Origin: Alphaproteobacteria bacterium
GTDB taxonomy: Bacteria > Pseudomonadota > Alphaproteobacteria > Micavibrionales > UBA2020
Direction of reading: 5' to 3'
Length of the DNA: 44,918 bases
Assembly: GCA_028817795.1 (NCBI GenBank)
Contig: JAPPOU010000155.1
Coordinates: forward strand, 67,365-112,282
The notes beneath the pieces were generated by a model. It did not search any database and had not been told where the DNA came from. It saw nothing but the letters and a program-made list of their open reading frames with translations. The position numbers were made by a program, and so were the translations under genes. Below, piece after piece: positions 33,423 through 42,729 of this stretch. The first letter of the stretch is position 1; each line of letters opens with the position of its first letter.

Positions 33423-33884
33423 CTATTGTGCCGGGGGATCTTTAAATAAGTAAACATCCTTTTTTTCCGGCACAGATTCTTTAACAAAAGATGGCACAGT
33501 ATCTCCCGGCCGCAACCGAAAAGTGCCCAAATAGTACGCAGGAAGCTCTTTATTCCAGCTCCACTCCAATTGCACCAATGACTGTTCCTGAGAGTTCAAC
33601 AGATACCATGCACCATTGGCGTCTATAAAAACAAAATCACCCTCTTGCTCATAGACATGCAAGGGCACACGTGTGCCCGTATCCATGTAGATATTCCGCT
33701 CTGCTACCGTATGCTGCCCCTTTCGAACAACAAGGGTTCTTTTATGATCCGGGAAAAAAGGGTGCTTATCACGCATAAGAACCTCAACATTAAATCCACC
33801 TATATCTGCAGCATGCGCGGGAAAGTCCCCAAAAACCATCACGCATAGCATAAGTAACAGCACTACATTTCTTATCACGCGCAT
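33423..33884 (-). CDS. exported protein of unknown function, coupled to DUF983 gene
   Basis: 153 aa from the ATG at 33884, 7 nt after GGAGG; an ATG one codon earlier is possible. The signal peptide (VVLLLMLCVMVFGDFPAHA, then ADIGG) indicates export. The mature part looks beta-rich (VEVLMRDKHPFFPDHKRTLV, GTRVPLHVYEQEGDFVFIDA, YYLGTFRLRPGDTVPSFVKE). No Cys in the mature part. The ribosome site overlaps the DUF983 stop, so it belongs to the end of the oxidase operon. I do not recognise the family. Confidence 0.75.
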   Translation of the reverse strand: MRVIRNVVLLLMLCVMVFGDFPAHAADIGGFNVEVLMRDKHPFFPDHKRTLVVRKGQHTVAERNIYMDTGTRVPLHVYEQEGDFVFIDANGAWYLLNSQEQSLVQLEWSWNKELPAYYLGTFRLRPGDTVPSFVKESVPEKKDVYLFKDPPAQ

Positions 33885-33888
33885 CATT

Positions 33889-34233
33889 TCACCTCCGCCT
33901 GTGCCTGTATTCCAGCAAAATAATATAAGCCTTGGTTGCTGGCAGAACCAAAGCAATCACGCCGCCGCACACAACGCCCCATAAAACAACATGCCCCCAA
34001 AGCGGCGGGGCAAAGGCAACGTCAAACCACCATGCCAGCGGAACCACCGTAAACCCCAACAAAAAGATCAGGAACACCGCCGCACCATCACCGATGTCAT
34101 GCGCGCCCAAATCCGCATTGCAGGCATCGCATGCATCGACAACCGTGAGCGTCCACGGACGAAACAAGCGGCCCGCCCGGCACACAGGGCAACGCGGCTT
34201 TAAACAAAAACGAAGGTCGGACAACAGGCCCAA
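33889..34233 (-). CDS. DUF983 family protein
   Basis: 114 aa. DUF983 proteins are small membrane proteins found beside cox genes in alphaproteobacteria; molecular function not established. Seen: two CxxC motifs in a zinc-ribbon-like head (CPVCRAGRLF, about residues 15-24, and DACDACNADLG, about 33-43), then two membrane helices (AAVFLIFLLGFTVVPLAWW and VVLWGVVCGGVIALVLPA). The start is a TTG at 34233 with no clear ribosome site, 10 nt after the coxC stop, so the exact N-terminus is uncertain. Confidence 0.9.
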   Translation of the reverse strand: MGLLSDLRFCLKPRCPVCRAGRLFRPWTLTVVDACDACNADLGAHDIGDGAAVFLIFLLGFTVVPLAWWFDVAFAPPLWGHVVLWGVVCGGVIALVLPATKAYIILLEYRHRRR

Positions 34234-34243
34234 GACAAACTAA

Positions 34244-35182
34244 TCAATGTGCCGCGACAATGCCGCCTGCATTGCCCCACCAGTAAACGGCGGCAAACAA
34301 GAACAGCCAAACGACATCAACGAAGTGCCAGTACCACGCTGCCGCTTCAAAACCAAAATGGCTCTCGGCGGTAAAGTGGCCCTTTTTGGCACGGAACAGG
34401 CAAACCAGCAAAAAGATGCTGCCCACCAGCACATGGAAGCCATGGAAACCCGTCGCCATGTAAAAGGCGGAGGAATAAATGCCGTCTTTAAATCCGAAAG
34501 TCGCATGTACATATTCGTATACCTGAATACAGGTAAACAAAGCACCCAGCGCGACAGTGATGGTCAAGGCCTTCACCGTGTCTTCCTGATTGTTTTCAAG
34601 AATAGCGTGATGCGCCCATGTTACCGTGCAGCCTGACAGCAACAGCACCAGCGTCATCAAAAACGGCAGACCAAATGTTTCAACAACCTCCACGCTGGCA
34701 GGCGGCCAGATGCTGCCGACAGCTTCGGTCGGGAACAGGCTGGCATTGAAAAACGCCCAGAAAAACGCAACAAAGAACATCACTTCGGACGCGATAAACA
34801 GAACCATGCCATAGCGAAACCCTATTTTCGTGATGGGCGAATGCGCTTTTTCAACAACCGCTTCCTTGATGACATCGCGCCACCAAACCCACATCACAGC
34901 CAGAACGGCCAGAAAGCCAAAAAGAACCCCTTTCAGTCCCATGTTGGATACGCTGAATGTCAACGCTTCGCCATCCAGCGCCGGTGCACCGCCAAAGGCG
35001 CGGCCAAACAGCTCCAGCGTTGGTGCCAGATGAAGCTGGAAATCCGCATGCATAAAGAAAATAGCTCCCATCGCCAAAAGCCCTGCTGCAAACGCGCCTA
35101 CCAGCGGCCATGCGCTGGGGTTCACAAGATGGTAGGGATGCGGTTTTCCGCCTTTCAGGTCATACACAGGTTTGTCAGCCAT
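34244..35182 (-). CDS. coxC: cytochrome c oxidase subunit III
   Basis: 312 aa integral membrane subunit of the aa3-type oxidase. Family features: HPYHLVNPSAWPL near the N-terminus, WWRDVIKEA, RYGMVLFIASEVMFFVAFFW (containing the conserved Glu), TLVLLLSGCTVTWAHHAI, and the C-terminal FYMATGFHGFHVLVGSIFL and AAAWYWHFVDVVWLFLF. Seven helices are expected and hydrophobic segments fit this. Spacing to ctaG is 5 nt; the DUF983 gene follows after 10 nt. Confidence 0.96.
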   Translation of the reverse strand: MADKPVYDLKGGKPHPYHLVNPSAWPLVGAFAAGLLAMGAIFFMHADFQLHLAPTLELFGRAFGGAPALDGEALTFSVSNMGLKGVLFGFLAVLAVMWVWWRDVIKEAVVEKAHSPITKIGFRYGMVLFIASEVMFFVAFFWAFFNASLFPTEAVGSIWPPASVEVVETFGLPFLMTLVLLLSGCTVTWAHHAILENNQEDTVKALTITVALGALFTCIQVYEYVHATFGFKDGIYSSAFYMATGFHGFHVLVGSIFLLVCLFRAKKGHFTAESHFGFEAAAWYWHFVDVVWLFLFAAVYWWGNAGGIVAAH

Positions 35183-35187
35183 GGTTC

Positions 35188-35790
35188 TTATCCTTTGTTA
35201 TTCTCAACGGAAGTATCCGGCGCATTGATAAAGTTTTCAACCGCTTTTTCCAACTGCGGCGTATCCTGCGGGTAAAAAGTGTATGATAGCGTGATCGTTT
35301 TCACATCATCCAGATTACGATCCTCGGAGATTTTGGGGTCGATAAAGAACACGATGGGCAAATCCGCTTTTTGCCGGGCCTGCAGCACCATTTCCCCAAA
35401 GCAAAAACATTGCGTTTTATAGAAATACTTTCCCGCTTCCAACGGCGTCACATTATAAATCGCCGTGCCGGACAAACGCTGCGCCGTCTTGTTTTCAGCT
35501 GCATAAGATACAAAGCCATCTTCGCCAACGCGCACCTTCACGGCATTTTGCTTTGGCTTGAAGTGCCATGGCAGGGCAGGATCAATATCGGCATTAAAAC
35601 GAACGACCATTTCCCGTTCATGCTGTGCGCCTTTATGCGGATTCTCCGCAACAACCCGCGTCGTGCCGCCCCAGCCCGTGACTTGGCACAGCTTTTTATA
35701 AAGCGGCACGGAGGCAAAGGATATAACCACCATGCCCACGACAACGCCCAGAGTTGCCAAAAGCGTTTTTGTATTCTTATCGGTAGCCAT
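35188..35790 (-). CDS. ctaG: cytochrome c oxidase assembly protein CtaG (Cox11)
   Basis: 200 aa. Delivers copper to the CuB site of CoxA. One N-terminal membrane anchor (TLGVVVGMVVISFASVPLY, about residues 12-30) followed by CQVTGWGGTTR, and a periplasmic beta-domain with the copper motif TQCFCFGEM (about 126-134). Family N- and C-terminal motifs (DIDPALPWHFKP, LSYTFYP) are intact. It starts 4 nt after the coxF-like stop. Confidence 0.95.
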   Translation of the reverse strand: MATDKNTKTLLATLGVVVGMVVISFASVPLYKKLCQVTGWGGTTRVVAENPHKGAQHEREMVVRFNADIDPALPWHFKPKQNAVKVRVGEDGFVSYAAENKTAQRLSGTAIYNVTPLEAGKYFYKTQCFCFGEMVLQARQKADLPIVFFIDPKISEDRNLDDVKTITLSYTFYPQDTPQLEKAVENFINAPDTSVENNKG

Positions 35791-35794
35791 TGCG

Positions 35795-35914
35795 CTACCC
35801 GCCCTTCATGCGGATCAAGGTGACGCAAAAAATTGTCACGGCAAAGGCGGCAATCGCCAGCGCAACGGCGATGTTTTTTGCCTTTTTCTTTTCATGTAAA
35901 GACCCACGCGGCAT
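35795..35914 (-). CDS. small CoxF-like single-pass membrane protein, 39 aa
   Basis: Too short for most gene calling, but well placed: an ATG at 35914 overlaps the ctaB TGA (TGATG), a TAG at 35797-35795 lies 4 nt before ctaG. The protein is MPRGSLHEKKKAKN followed by a membrane helix IAVALAIAAFAVTIFCVTLI and a short RMKGG tail. A gene of this size and topology (coxF/ctaF type) sits between ctaB and ctaG in many alphaproteobacterial oxidase operons. Coding is supported by position, topology and overlap, not by a specific motif. Confidence 0.8.
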   Translation of the reverse strand: MPRGSLHEKKKAKNIAVALAIAAFAVTIFCVTLIRMKGG

Positions 35915-36795
35915 CACGTCACCATCATCAGCCCAAAAAGGGCAAAAAGGTAAAAAATGGAATAACCGAACAAGCGGCGCGCATAGGTATAACCGGTTTC
36001 ACGATAGACGCGAAAAGCGCTGGCAATAAACAAACCGTGCAAAACAATGGCCCCCGCAAGATAAACCGGCCCCGCAAGCTCCAAGGCATAAGGCGCAAGG
36101 GCAAAGGGCGTAAGGACAAGGCTATACAGCAATATCTGCAACCGCGTTACCTTTTCCCCCGCCACAACGGGCAGCATGGGAATGTTTGCGCGTTTGTAAT
36201 CATCGTTGCGGTACAACGCCAGCGCCCAAAAATGCGGCGGCGTCCAGAAAAAAATCAGCGCAAAAAGCATCCACGGTGCCAGCGACACATCACCCGTCAC
36301 CGCTGCCCAACCGATCATGGGGGGGAAGGCGCCCGCCGCGCCGCCGATCACAATATTTTGCGGCGTCCTTTTTTTCAGCCAGATAGTATAAACGAAAATG
36401 TAGAACAACGATGCTGCAGCCAGTAACGCTGCCGCCATCCAATTGAGCGCAAGCCCCATCAGGAAAACGGACAGCACAGTTAAGATCACGCCAAAAGCCA
36501 ATGCATCACCGGGGGTGATACGCCCCTGCGGCAATGGGCGGTTTTGGGTACGCTGCATCAGCGCGTCGGTATCGCGCTCATACCACATATTAATCGCCCC
36601 CGCCGCGCCCGACGCAATTGCGATACACAAGATGGCAACCAACGCTAAAAACGGGTGAATGTGCCCCGGCGCCAGAACAATCCCCGCCACCCCGGTAAAA
36701 ACGACCAGCGTCATCACGCGTGGCTTTAACAGCGTAATGAAGTCAGAGACCTCCGCCATTGATGGCGAAACGGGATATGCGGCAACAGTCGTCAT
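35914..36795 (-). CDS. ctaB: heme o synthase (protoheme IX farnesyltransferase)
   Basis: 293 aa, multi-pass prenyltransferase of the UbiA superfamily. It adds a farnesyl group to heme b to make heme o, the precursor of heme a. Seen: FITLLKPRVMTLVVFTG, the Asp-rich NMWYERDTDALMQRTQNRPL (about residues 69-88), YTIWLKKRTPQNIVIGGAAG, FFWTPPHFWALAL and the second motif DDYKRANIPMLPVVAG. The oxidase operon is interrupted upstream by two plus-strand genes, so ctaB probably needs its own promoter; a TATACC lies about 15 nt before the start, with only a weak -35. Confidence 0.96.
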   Translation of the reverse strand: MTTVAAYPVSPSMAEVSDFITLLKPRVMTLVVFTGVAGIVLAPGHIHPFLALVAILCIAIASGAAGAINMWYERDTDALMQRTQNRPLPQGRITPGDALAFGVILTVLSVFLMGLALNWMAAALLAAASLFYIFVYTIWLKKRTPQNIVIGGAAGAFPPMIGWAAVTGDVSLAPWMLFALIFFWTPPHFWALALYRNDDYKRANIPMLPVVAGEKVTRLQILLYSLVLTPFALAPYALELAGPVYLAGAIVLHGLFIASAFRVYRETGYTYARRLFGYSIFYLFALFGLMMVT

Positions 36796-36853
36796 GAGAA
36801 TTGGTATAACATATTGATTGAAAACAGGAAATGTATAGTTTTACGCTTTTTTA

Positions 36854-36882
36854 TTGACATAATTTGTGAGTCAGATTAGTGT
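36854..36882 (+). promoter_or_regulatory. promoter of the 130-aa gene
   Basis: TTGACA (36854-36859), 17-nt spacer, TAGTGT (36877-36882); AGGAGG and the ATG follow at 36895-36910. The -35 is consensus, the -10 is poor. Confidence 0.45.
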
Positions 36883-36907
36883 TGCCTCATATTTTAGGAG
36901 GCAAACC

Positions 36908-37300
36908 ATGGCCAAGAAAAAGAACGATTCACAATCCGTGAGACAGGTTGCCGCTTTTTACAGGCCGCTTGCGCGTCGCTTTGAAAAAAGCGCTGCGAAA
37001 AAAGCAATCCACGCTGAACAAAAGGGCACCTTGTCAGGGGATAAGGCAAAAAAACTGCTCAAACAGGCAGAAAGAGCCAGCACAGTCCACCAAGTTGCTA
37101 GCATATCTTTCACGCCCGGTTTTATCATCTCGCTTATTGCCAGTGCTGCAACCGGCACCCCCATTCCGACACTCGCTTTTGTCGGGTTGGGCGCGGCCAC
37201 GGATATAGGGGGCGCAACCATCGCGCTGAAAAAAGGGTTTGAAGCGCAGGCAATAGAAGACCGGATCAAGGCAAACCGTTCAACGCCGCCAGCACCATAG
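36908..37300 (+). CDS. uncharacterised 130-aa protein with hydrophobic C-terminal half
   Basis: The ATG at 36908 is preceded by AGGAGG at ideal spacing; upstream in-frame codons have no such site. Very basic N-terminal half (MAKKKNDSQSVRQVAAFYRP, FEKSAAKKAIHAEQ), then a hydrophobic stretch (about 60-95; ISFTPGFIISLIASAATGTP) that could be one or two membrane helices, and a charged C-terminus. No known family recognised. It sits on the opposite strand inside the oxidase operon, between ctaB and coxA. Confidence 0.72.
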   Translation: MAKKKNDSQSVRQVAAFYRPLARRFEKSAAKKAIHAEQKGTLSGDKAKKLLKQAERASTVHQVASISFTPGFIISLIASAATGTPIPTLAFVGLGAATDIGGATIALKKGFEAQAIEDRIKANRSTPPAP

Positions 37301-37345
37301 CCAGAATATATATCCTATTGATATACAGTGATAAATCTGTATTTT

Positions 37346-37374
37346 TTGACATAACGTAAAGCCCCGCCTACAAT
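37346..37374 (+). promoter_or_regulatory. strong sigma70-type promoter of the 216-aa gene
   Basis: TTGACA (37346-37351), 17-nt spacer, TACAAT (37369-37374): one mismatch from consensus overall. The ATG at 37410 lies 36 nt downstream behind AGGGG. Confidence 0.75.
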
Positions 37375-37409
37375 AACCTATGTATGGGCGATAAAGCGAG
37401 GGGCTGGAC

Positions 37410-38060
37410 ATGCAAATATCATCCGCAAAATTTTCTTCGGAAATTCAGGCGCTTGGCCAATCTGTCGGTGTTGATGTCGAAGCGGAATTCAAAAGAGCCA
37501 AAGAGCTCTATAGCTCCCGCGATGACCTGCAGTTCGGCAATATTCTTCAAACCGCACAGGAATCTCTGCAACTACAGCACACCCGCCTGAAACTGGACGG
37601 GTCACAGCCAAAAAACACGGCCTTGGCACTCACCGATACTGTCTGGACAATCGCCGCGATTGAAGAAGCCCACAAAAGGCTGGAAGCAAAGGACACACCA
37701 ACAACATCCATGAAAAACCCGATCGCCTTTAAAACAGCGGATATGATTCCCGGCAACGGCACAGCCCCACCCAGAATTGCAACAGCCCTTTTAGATGTCA
37801 TGACAGATATGGGCATTTCCAATCCGCTGAAGGCAGATTACGCGATGCCGGGGCATGATCTAAATGATCCCAGCGTGAAAGCCGCATTCGACAGCACCGG
37901 GCTGTCAGACCAAGCGCAAAAAGCCTTTAGCAAAGCGATTCATGATGAGGGCATGTCCATGGCCATAGCGACTCCGCGGTTGCAGGGATATAGCGGCGGC
38001 ATGTCACAAGCAGATCTTGATGCCGCCAAAGAAACCAACATGAAGATGGATGTAAAATAA
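37410..38060 (+). CDS. uncharacterised 216-aa soluble protein
   Basis: Not recognised. Starts at ATG 37410 (AGGGG 6 nt upstream) behind a near-consensus promoter. No signal peptide, membrane segment or Cys. The first half is helical with coiled-coil character (SSEIQALGQSVGVDVEAEFK, ESLQLQHTRLKL, WTIAAIEEAHKRLEAKD); the second half is Pro/Gly/Met-richer (DMIPGNGTAPPRIATALLDV, LQGYSGGMSQADLDAAKE). Its stop faces the coxA stop across 4 nt. Together with the 130-aa gene it interrupts the oxidase operon. Confidence 0.75.
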   Translation: MQISSAKFSSEIQALGQSVGVDVEAEFKRAKELYSSRDDLQFGNILQTAQESLQLQHTRLKLDGSQPKNTALALTDTVWTIAAIEEAHKRLEAKDTPTTSMKNPIAFKTADMIPGNGTAPPRIATALLDVMTDMGISNPLKADYAMPGHDLNDPSVKAAFDSTGLSDQAQKAFSKAIHDEGMSMAIATPRLQGYSGGMSQADLDAAKETNMKMDVK

Positions 38061-38064
38061 AACC

Positions 38065-39660
<1,596 letters not shown>

Positions 39661-40497
39661 TTACTCTCCCGTTTCTTCTTTTTGCGCCGTGGTTTCCGGC
39701 TTTTCCGGCATGGTGCCGCCCTGCGCAACAACCCATTTTGCAAATTCATCTGTCGATACGGCATGAATTTCGATCGGCATAAAGCCGTGCAGCGCGCCGC
39801 ACAGCTCTGAACACTGGCCATAGTATGTGCCCGGCTTTTCAATGCGCACCCATGTTTCATTGATCCGGCCGGGCACGGTATCCAGCTTGACGCCAAAGGC
39901 CGGCACGGCCCAGGCGTGCAACACGTCAACGGATGTCATGAGAAGGCGGATATTCGTATCTACCGGCAACACCACAGGGTTATCCGTTGTCAAAAGCCGG
40001 GGTTGTCCGGGTTTCAGGTCTTCATCCTGCACCATCAATGCGGTGAAATTAATCTCACCATGGTCAGGATATTCGTATTCCCAGTTCCACTGGTGGCCGA
40101 TGACCTTCAGCGTCATTTCGGCATCTGCCGTGCGGTCCGCAAAATACAAAAGCTTCATGGACGGAATAATGATAACGACAAGGATTAACACCGGTATCAA
40201 CGTCCAGACAACTTCCAGCATTGTGTTATGCGATGTTTTCGAGGGCGTCGGGTTGGCCTTTGCGTTAAAACGCACAACCACATAAATCAAAAGCGCCAGA
40301 ACAAACAAGGCGATCACCGTGATAATCGGCATCAAAATACCGTCATGGAATGCATCCATCTGGTGGCGTACGGGCGTCACGCCCTCTTGCAGGCCCTTGG
40401 CCCACGGCGCGGGCTGGCCCGCCGCCATGGCAAAACGCGCCGCCAGCAGTGCGGGCACGGCAGATAAATACGCGAAAATACGCAGGCTTTTTTTCAT
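39661..40497 (-). CDS. coxB: cytochrome c oxidase subunit II
   Basis: 278 aa from the ATG at 40497, which opens a signal peptide (SLRIFAYLSAVPALLAARFA, then MAAGQPAP). It carries the CuA centre that accepts electrons from cytochrome c. Two membrane helices (IITVIALFVLALLIYVVVRF and VVWTLIPVLILVVIIIPSMK), then the cupredoxin domain with GHQWNWEYEYPD, DVLHAWAVPAFGVKLD (CuA His) and CSELCGALHGFMPIEI (two Cys, Glu, His and Met ligands). The frame is open further upstream but without a ribosome site. First gene of the oxidase operon. Confidence 0.96.
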   Translation of the reverse strand: MKKSLRIFAYLSAVPALLAARFAMAAGQPAPWAKGLQEGVTPVRHQMDAFHDGILMPIITVIALFVLALLIYVVVRFNAKANPTPSKTSHNTMLEVVWTLIPVLILVVIIIPSMKLLYFADRTADAEMTLKVIGHQWNWEYEYPDHGEINFTALMVQDEDLKPGQPRLLTTDNPVVLPVDTNIRLLMTSVDVLHAWAVPAFGVKLDTVPGRINETWVRIEKPGTYYGQCSELCGALHGFMPIEIHAVSTDEFAKWVVAQGGTMPEKPETTAQKEETGE

Positions 40498-40716
40498 TTT
40501 TCTCAGCACCCAGTGTTCCTGGCCCCCGGCGGGATGGAAGCGGCGTTTCAAGACAGTGTTCAAAAGAACAGACGTGATAGATGGTATAGCACTATAACGC
40601 AGCAATGTTAAAGGGTTATCCTGTTTCTTCCCAAAACTATGGGGACCGATTTCCCCCGATATACAGCGTTATATACGGCAAAATTCAAATACAGCCAGAA
40701 GTCCATTACATAACTG

Positions 40717-40745
40717 TTGATTTATGGCCTGCAGCACGATAATCA
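40717..40745 (+). promoter_or_regulatory. candidate promoter of the two-gene ankyrin operon
   Basis: TTGATT (40717-40722), 17-nt spacer, TAATCA (40740-40745). The ATG at 40756 lies only 10 nt after the -10 box and has no ribosome site, so a leaderless or nearly leaderless mRNA is possible. Confidence 0.4.
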
Positions 40746-40755
40746 TATAAACATA

Positions 40756-41190
40756 ATGAATAAACCCAAGAACATTCATAAAGCCATAGCGGCAAGCGGC
40801 AACGCGCATCTGCTGGCAAGCCACCTAACCAACCCCTTCGGCGGGGATGAAAAAGCCTGCCTTGATGTCATGGCGGGGCCGCTTGATGTCAATTACGTTT
40901 CTTTCAATCTCGGCAACCGCTCGCTTTTGATGCTAGCGACCGCAGCGGGCTATACCCGTGTTGTCCGCGCACTTTTGCAACATGGCGCGGATGCAGGATG
41001 GAAAAACCCTCGTGGCATGACAGCTATCGACTTTGCCAGCGGCGCAGAAAAAGACATCATTGCAAAAATGATCCAGAAAAAAAATCAAGAGCAGATCGCC
41101 GCCGCCTTTCGGGCGATCGCCTTAAAGGGCACACCCCGGCACCGTAAAATACTGCGACCGCCCCGAAAGGAAACGGAGGCCCCCAAATGA
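40756..41190 (+). CDS. small ankyrin-repeat protein with basic KGTPR tail (type B)
   Basis: 144 aa from the ATG at 40756; a TTG at 40717 coincides with a promoter box and is unlikely. Two ankyrin units fill the centre: GNRSLLMLATAAGYTRVVRA with LLQHGADAGWKN, then PRGMTAIDFASGAEKDIIAK (about residues 50-105). The C-terminus is AFRAIALKGTPRHRKILRPP plus a short charged tail, matching the ends of the genes at 8686 and 41187. No signal peptide. ATGA overlap with the next gene. Confidence 0.82.
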   Translation: MNKPKNIHKAIAASGNAHLLASHLTNPFGGDEKACLDVMAGPLDVNYVSFNLGNRSLLMLATAAGYTRVVRALLQHGADAGWKNPRGMTAIDFASGAEKDIIAKMIQKKNQEQIAAAFRAIALKGTPRHRKILRPPRKETEAPK

Positions 41191-42116
41191 CTCCCACAGA
41201 AAAAGGCGCGCTGCTCCGTAAAGAACTACTGAGAAAAGACGGTTGTGATGAACAAAGATGCTTTGATCTAATTAAAGACGGTGCTGATATCAATTTCACC
41301 CTTAGAAAAGGATTGTCCCCTCTTGCACTGGCTGCAGGGTACGGGAAACTTTCTATTGTACAAGAACTCATAAAAAACGGAGCCTCTCTTGAAGCTGCAA
41401 GCTGGAGTGGTACAACAGCACTCAAAGCCGCAGCCATTGAAGGTCATGAAAATATTGTAAAAACCCTTGTCGAAAATGGCGCGGATATTAACGCAGGAAT
41501 GATACCCCCTCTCTTGTATGTCATCTCTTCTGATACTTCACCGGCACCGAATGCCTTACGCATCCTGCTAGACAACGGCGCCGATATGCACGCCAAAGAC
41601 AGCATCGGGCAGACAGCAATTTTTCACGCCGCGCTTTCCGATAATGCAGAAGGCGTGCGCCTACTGTGCGCATACGGCGCAAACATAGAAGAAAAAGACA
41701 ATACGGGCAGAACGCCCCTGATCGATGCTACAAGCAGAAACAACGAACAAGCCGTACATATATTGCTGGACCACGGCGCAAACATAAACGGCGCAGACGG
41801 TGGCGGCAGAACGCCCCTGATGCGCGCCATTTTTCACAACAGTGAAGACGCCGCCTATGTTTTGCTGGCGCGGGGGGCAGATTTTTCAACCATCAAAAAT
41901 GATTCCGGTCAAACGGCAGAAGACTACGCGCATGCGCACAGACAAAAAATATCCAACACGCACTACGCAGACCGCATCATACAAGCCATGGGACAAGAAC
42001 ACATCAAACGCACCACAGCAGCGTTCCAGTCGGCGGCGGAAAAAGGAACGCCACGCCCCCGTAAAATTCATCGCAAAGCTAACCCACCTGCGACAGCAAA
42101 GCCAAAGCAGCCCTGA
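41187..42116 (+). CDS. ankyrin-repeat protein with basic KGTPR tail (type B), 309 aa
   Basis: About seven ankyrin units from residue 25 to 260, for example LSPLALAAGYGKLSIVQELI, TALKAAAIEGHENIVKTLVE, TAIFHAALSDNAEGVRLLCA and RTPLIDATSRNNEQAVHILL. The C-terminus has AFQSAAEKGTPRPRKIHRK and a Pro/Lys-rich end. Its N-terminus (KGALLRKELLRKDGCDEQRC) matches the type B gene at 8686-9279. The start overlaps the upstream stop by ATGA. Its final 38 nt overlap the end of engB on the opposite strand, so its basic tail is encoded antisense to engB. Confidence 0.88.
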   Translation: MTPTEKGALLRKELLRKDGCDEQRCFDLIKDGADINFTLRKGLSPLALAAGYGKLSIVQELIKNGASLEAASWSGTTALKAAAIEGHENIVKTLVENGADINAGMIPPLLYVISSDTSPAPNALRILLDNGADMHAKDSIGQTAIFHAALSDNAEGVRLLCAYGANIEEKDNTGRTPLIDATSRNNEQAVHILLDHGANINGADGGGRTPLMRAIFHNSEDAAYVLLARGADFSTIKNDSGQTAEDYAHAHRQKISNTHYADRIIQAMGQEHIKRTTAAFQSAAEKGTPRPRKIHRKANPPATAKPKQP

Positions 42117-42729
42117 GTTCGGGGATACCCTCGCCTTTCAAGGACGCTGTTGCATAAATTTCAGGAAAGGCCGCCCCATAATTTTTCAGCTCATCCCCGA
42201 TACGCGCCTTCAGGCCATCCATATCACTGCCTTTGACTTTGTCGCATTTCGTGAGCACGGCCAAAAACGGCACATGCGTTTCATCCAGCATCTCCATCAT
42301 ATCCTGATCGGCAGCGCGGATACCGTGACGACCATCGATCAATACGCAGACACGGCTGAGGGTGCGGCGGCTGGTCAGGTAATGACGCATCAGCGCATTC
42401 CAGTCTTCAATCTTGGTTTTCGAAGCCACGGCATAGCCATAGCCGGGCAGGTCGACAAGATGTAAAAGCTCCTCGCCCAATTCAAAAAAGTTGATCTGCT
42501 GCGTGCGCCCCGGCGTGGATGACGTGCGGGCAAGGGTTTTTCGCCCTGTCAGCGCATTCACAAGGCTTGATTTACCGACGTTAGATCTACCGACAAAGGC
42601 AATTTCCGGCGTATCCGCCATAAACATATCGGCAGGTTTTTGCGCACCCATAATAAAGCGGCAGTCCTGACGAAAAAGCTTTTCCCCTTTTTTCAGCGCA
42701 TCGTCATCAATGACAAGCCCTGTCGCCAT
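42079..42729 (-). CDS. engB: ribosome biogenesis GTPase YsxC/EngB
   Basis: 216 aa small GTPase for assembly of the large ribosomal subunit. All G motifs are present: G1 GRSNVGKSS (about residues 47-55), G2 TPGRTQQINFF, G3 DLPGYGYA, G4 TKCDK and G5 TASLKGEG. N-terminal extension and length are normal for the family. Translation start overlaps the yidC stop by one base (TAATG). Its 3' end overlaps the convergent ankyrin gene by 38 nt. Confidence 0.96.
   Translation of the reverse strand: MATGLVIDDDALKKGEKLFRQDCRFIMGAQKPADMFMADTPEIAFVGRSNVGKSSLVNALTGRKTLARTSSTPGRTQQINFFELGEELLHLVDLPGYGYAVASKTKIEDWNALMRHYLTSRRTLSRVCVLIDGRHGIRAADQDMMEMLDETHVPFLAVLTKCDKVKGSDMDGLKARIGDELKNYGAAFPEIYATASLKGEGIPELRAALALLSQVG

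Noticed and set aside
40641..40656. GGGGA-CCGATT-TCCCC hairpin upstream of coxB as a terminator
   Set aside because: Short stem and no T-tract on either side; likely chance.
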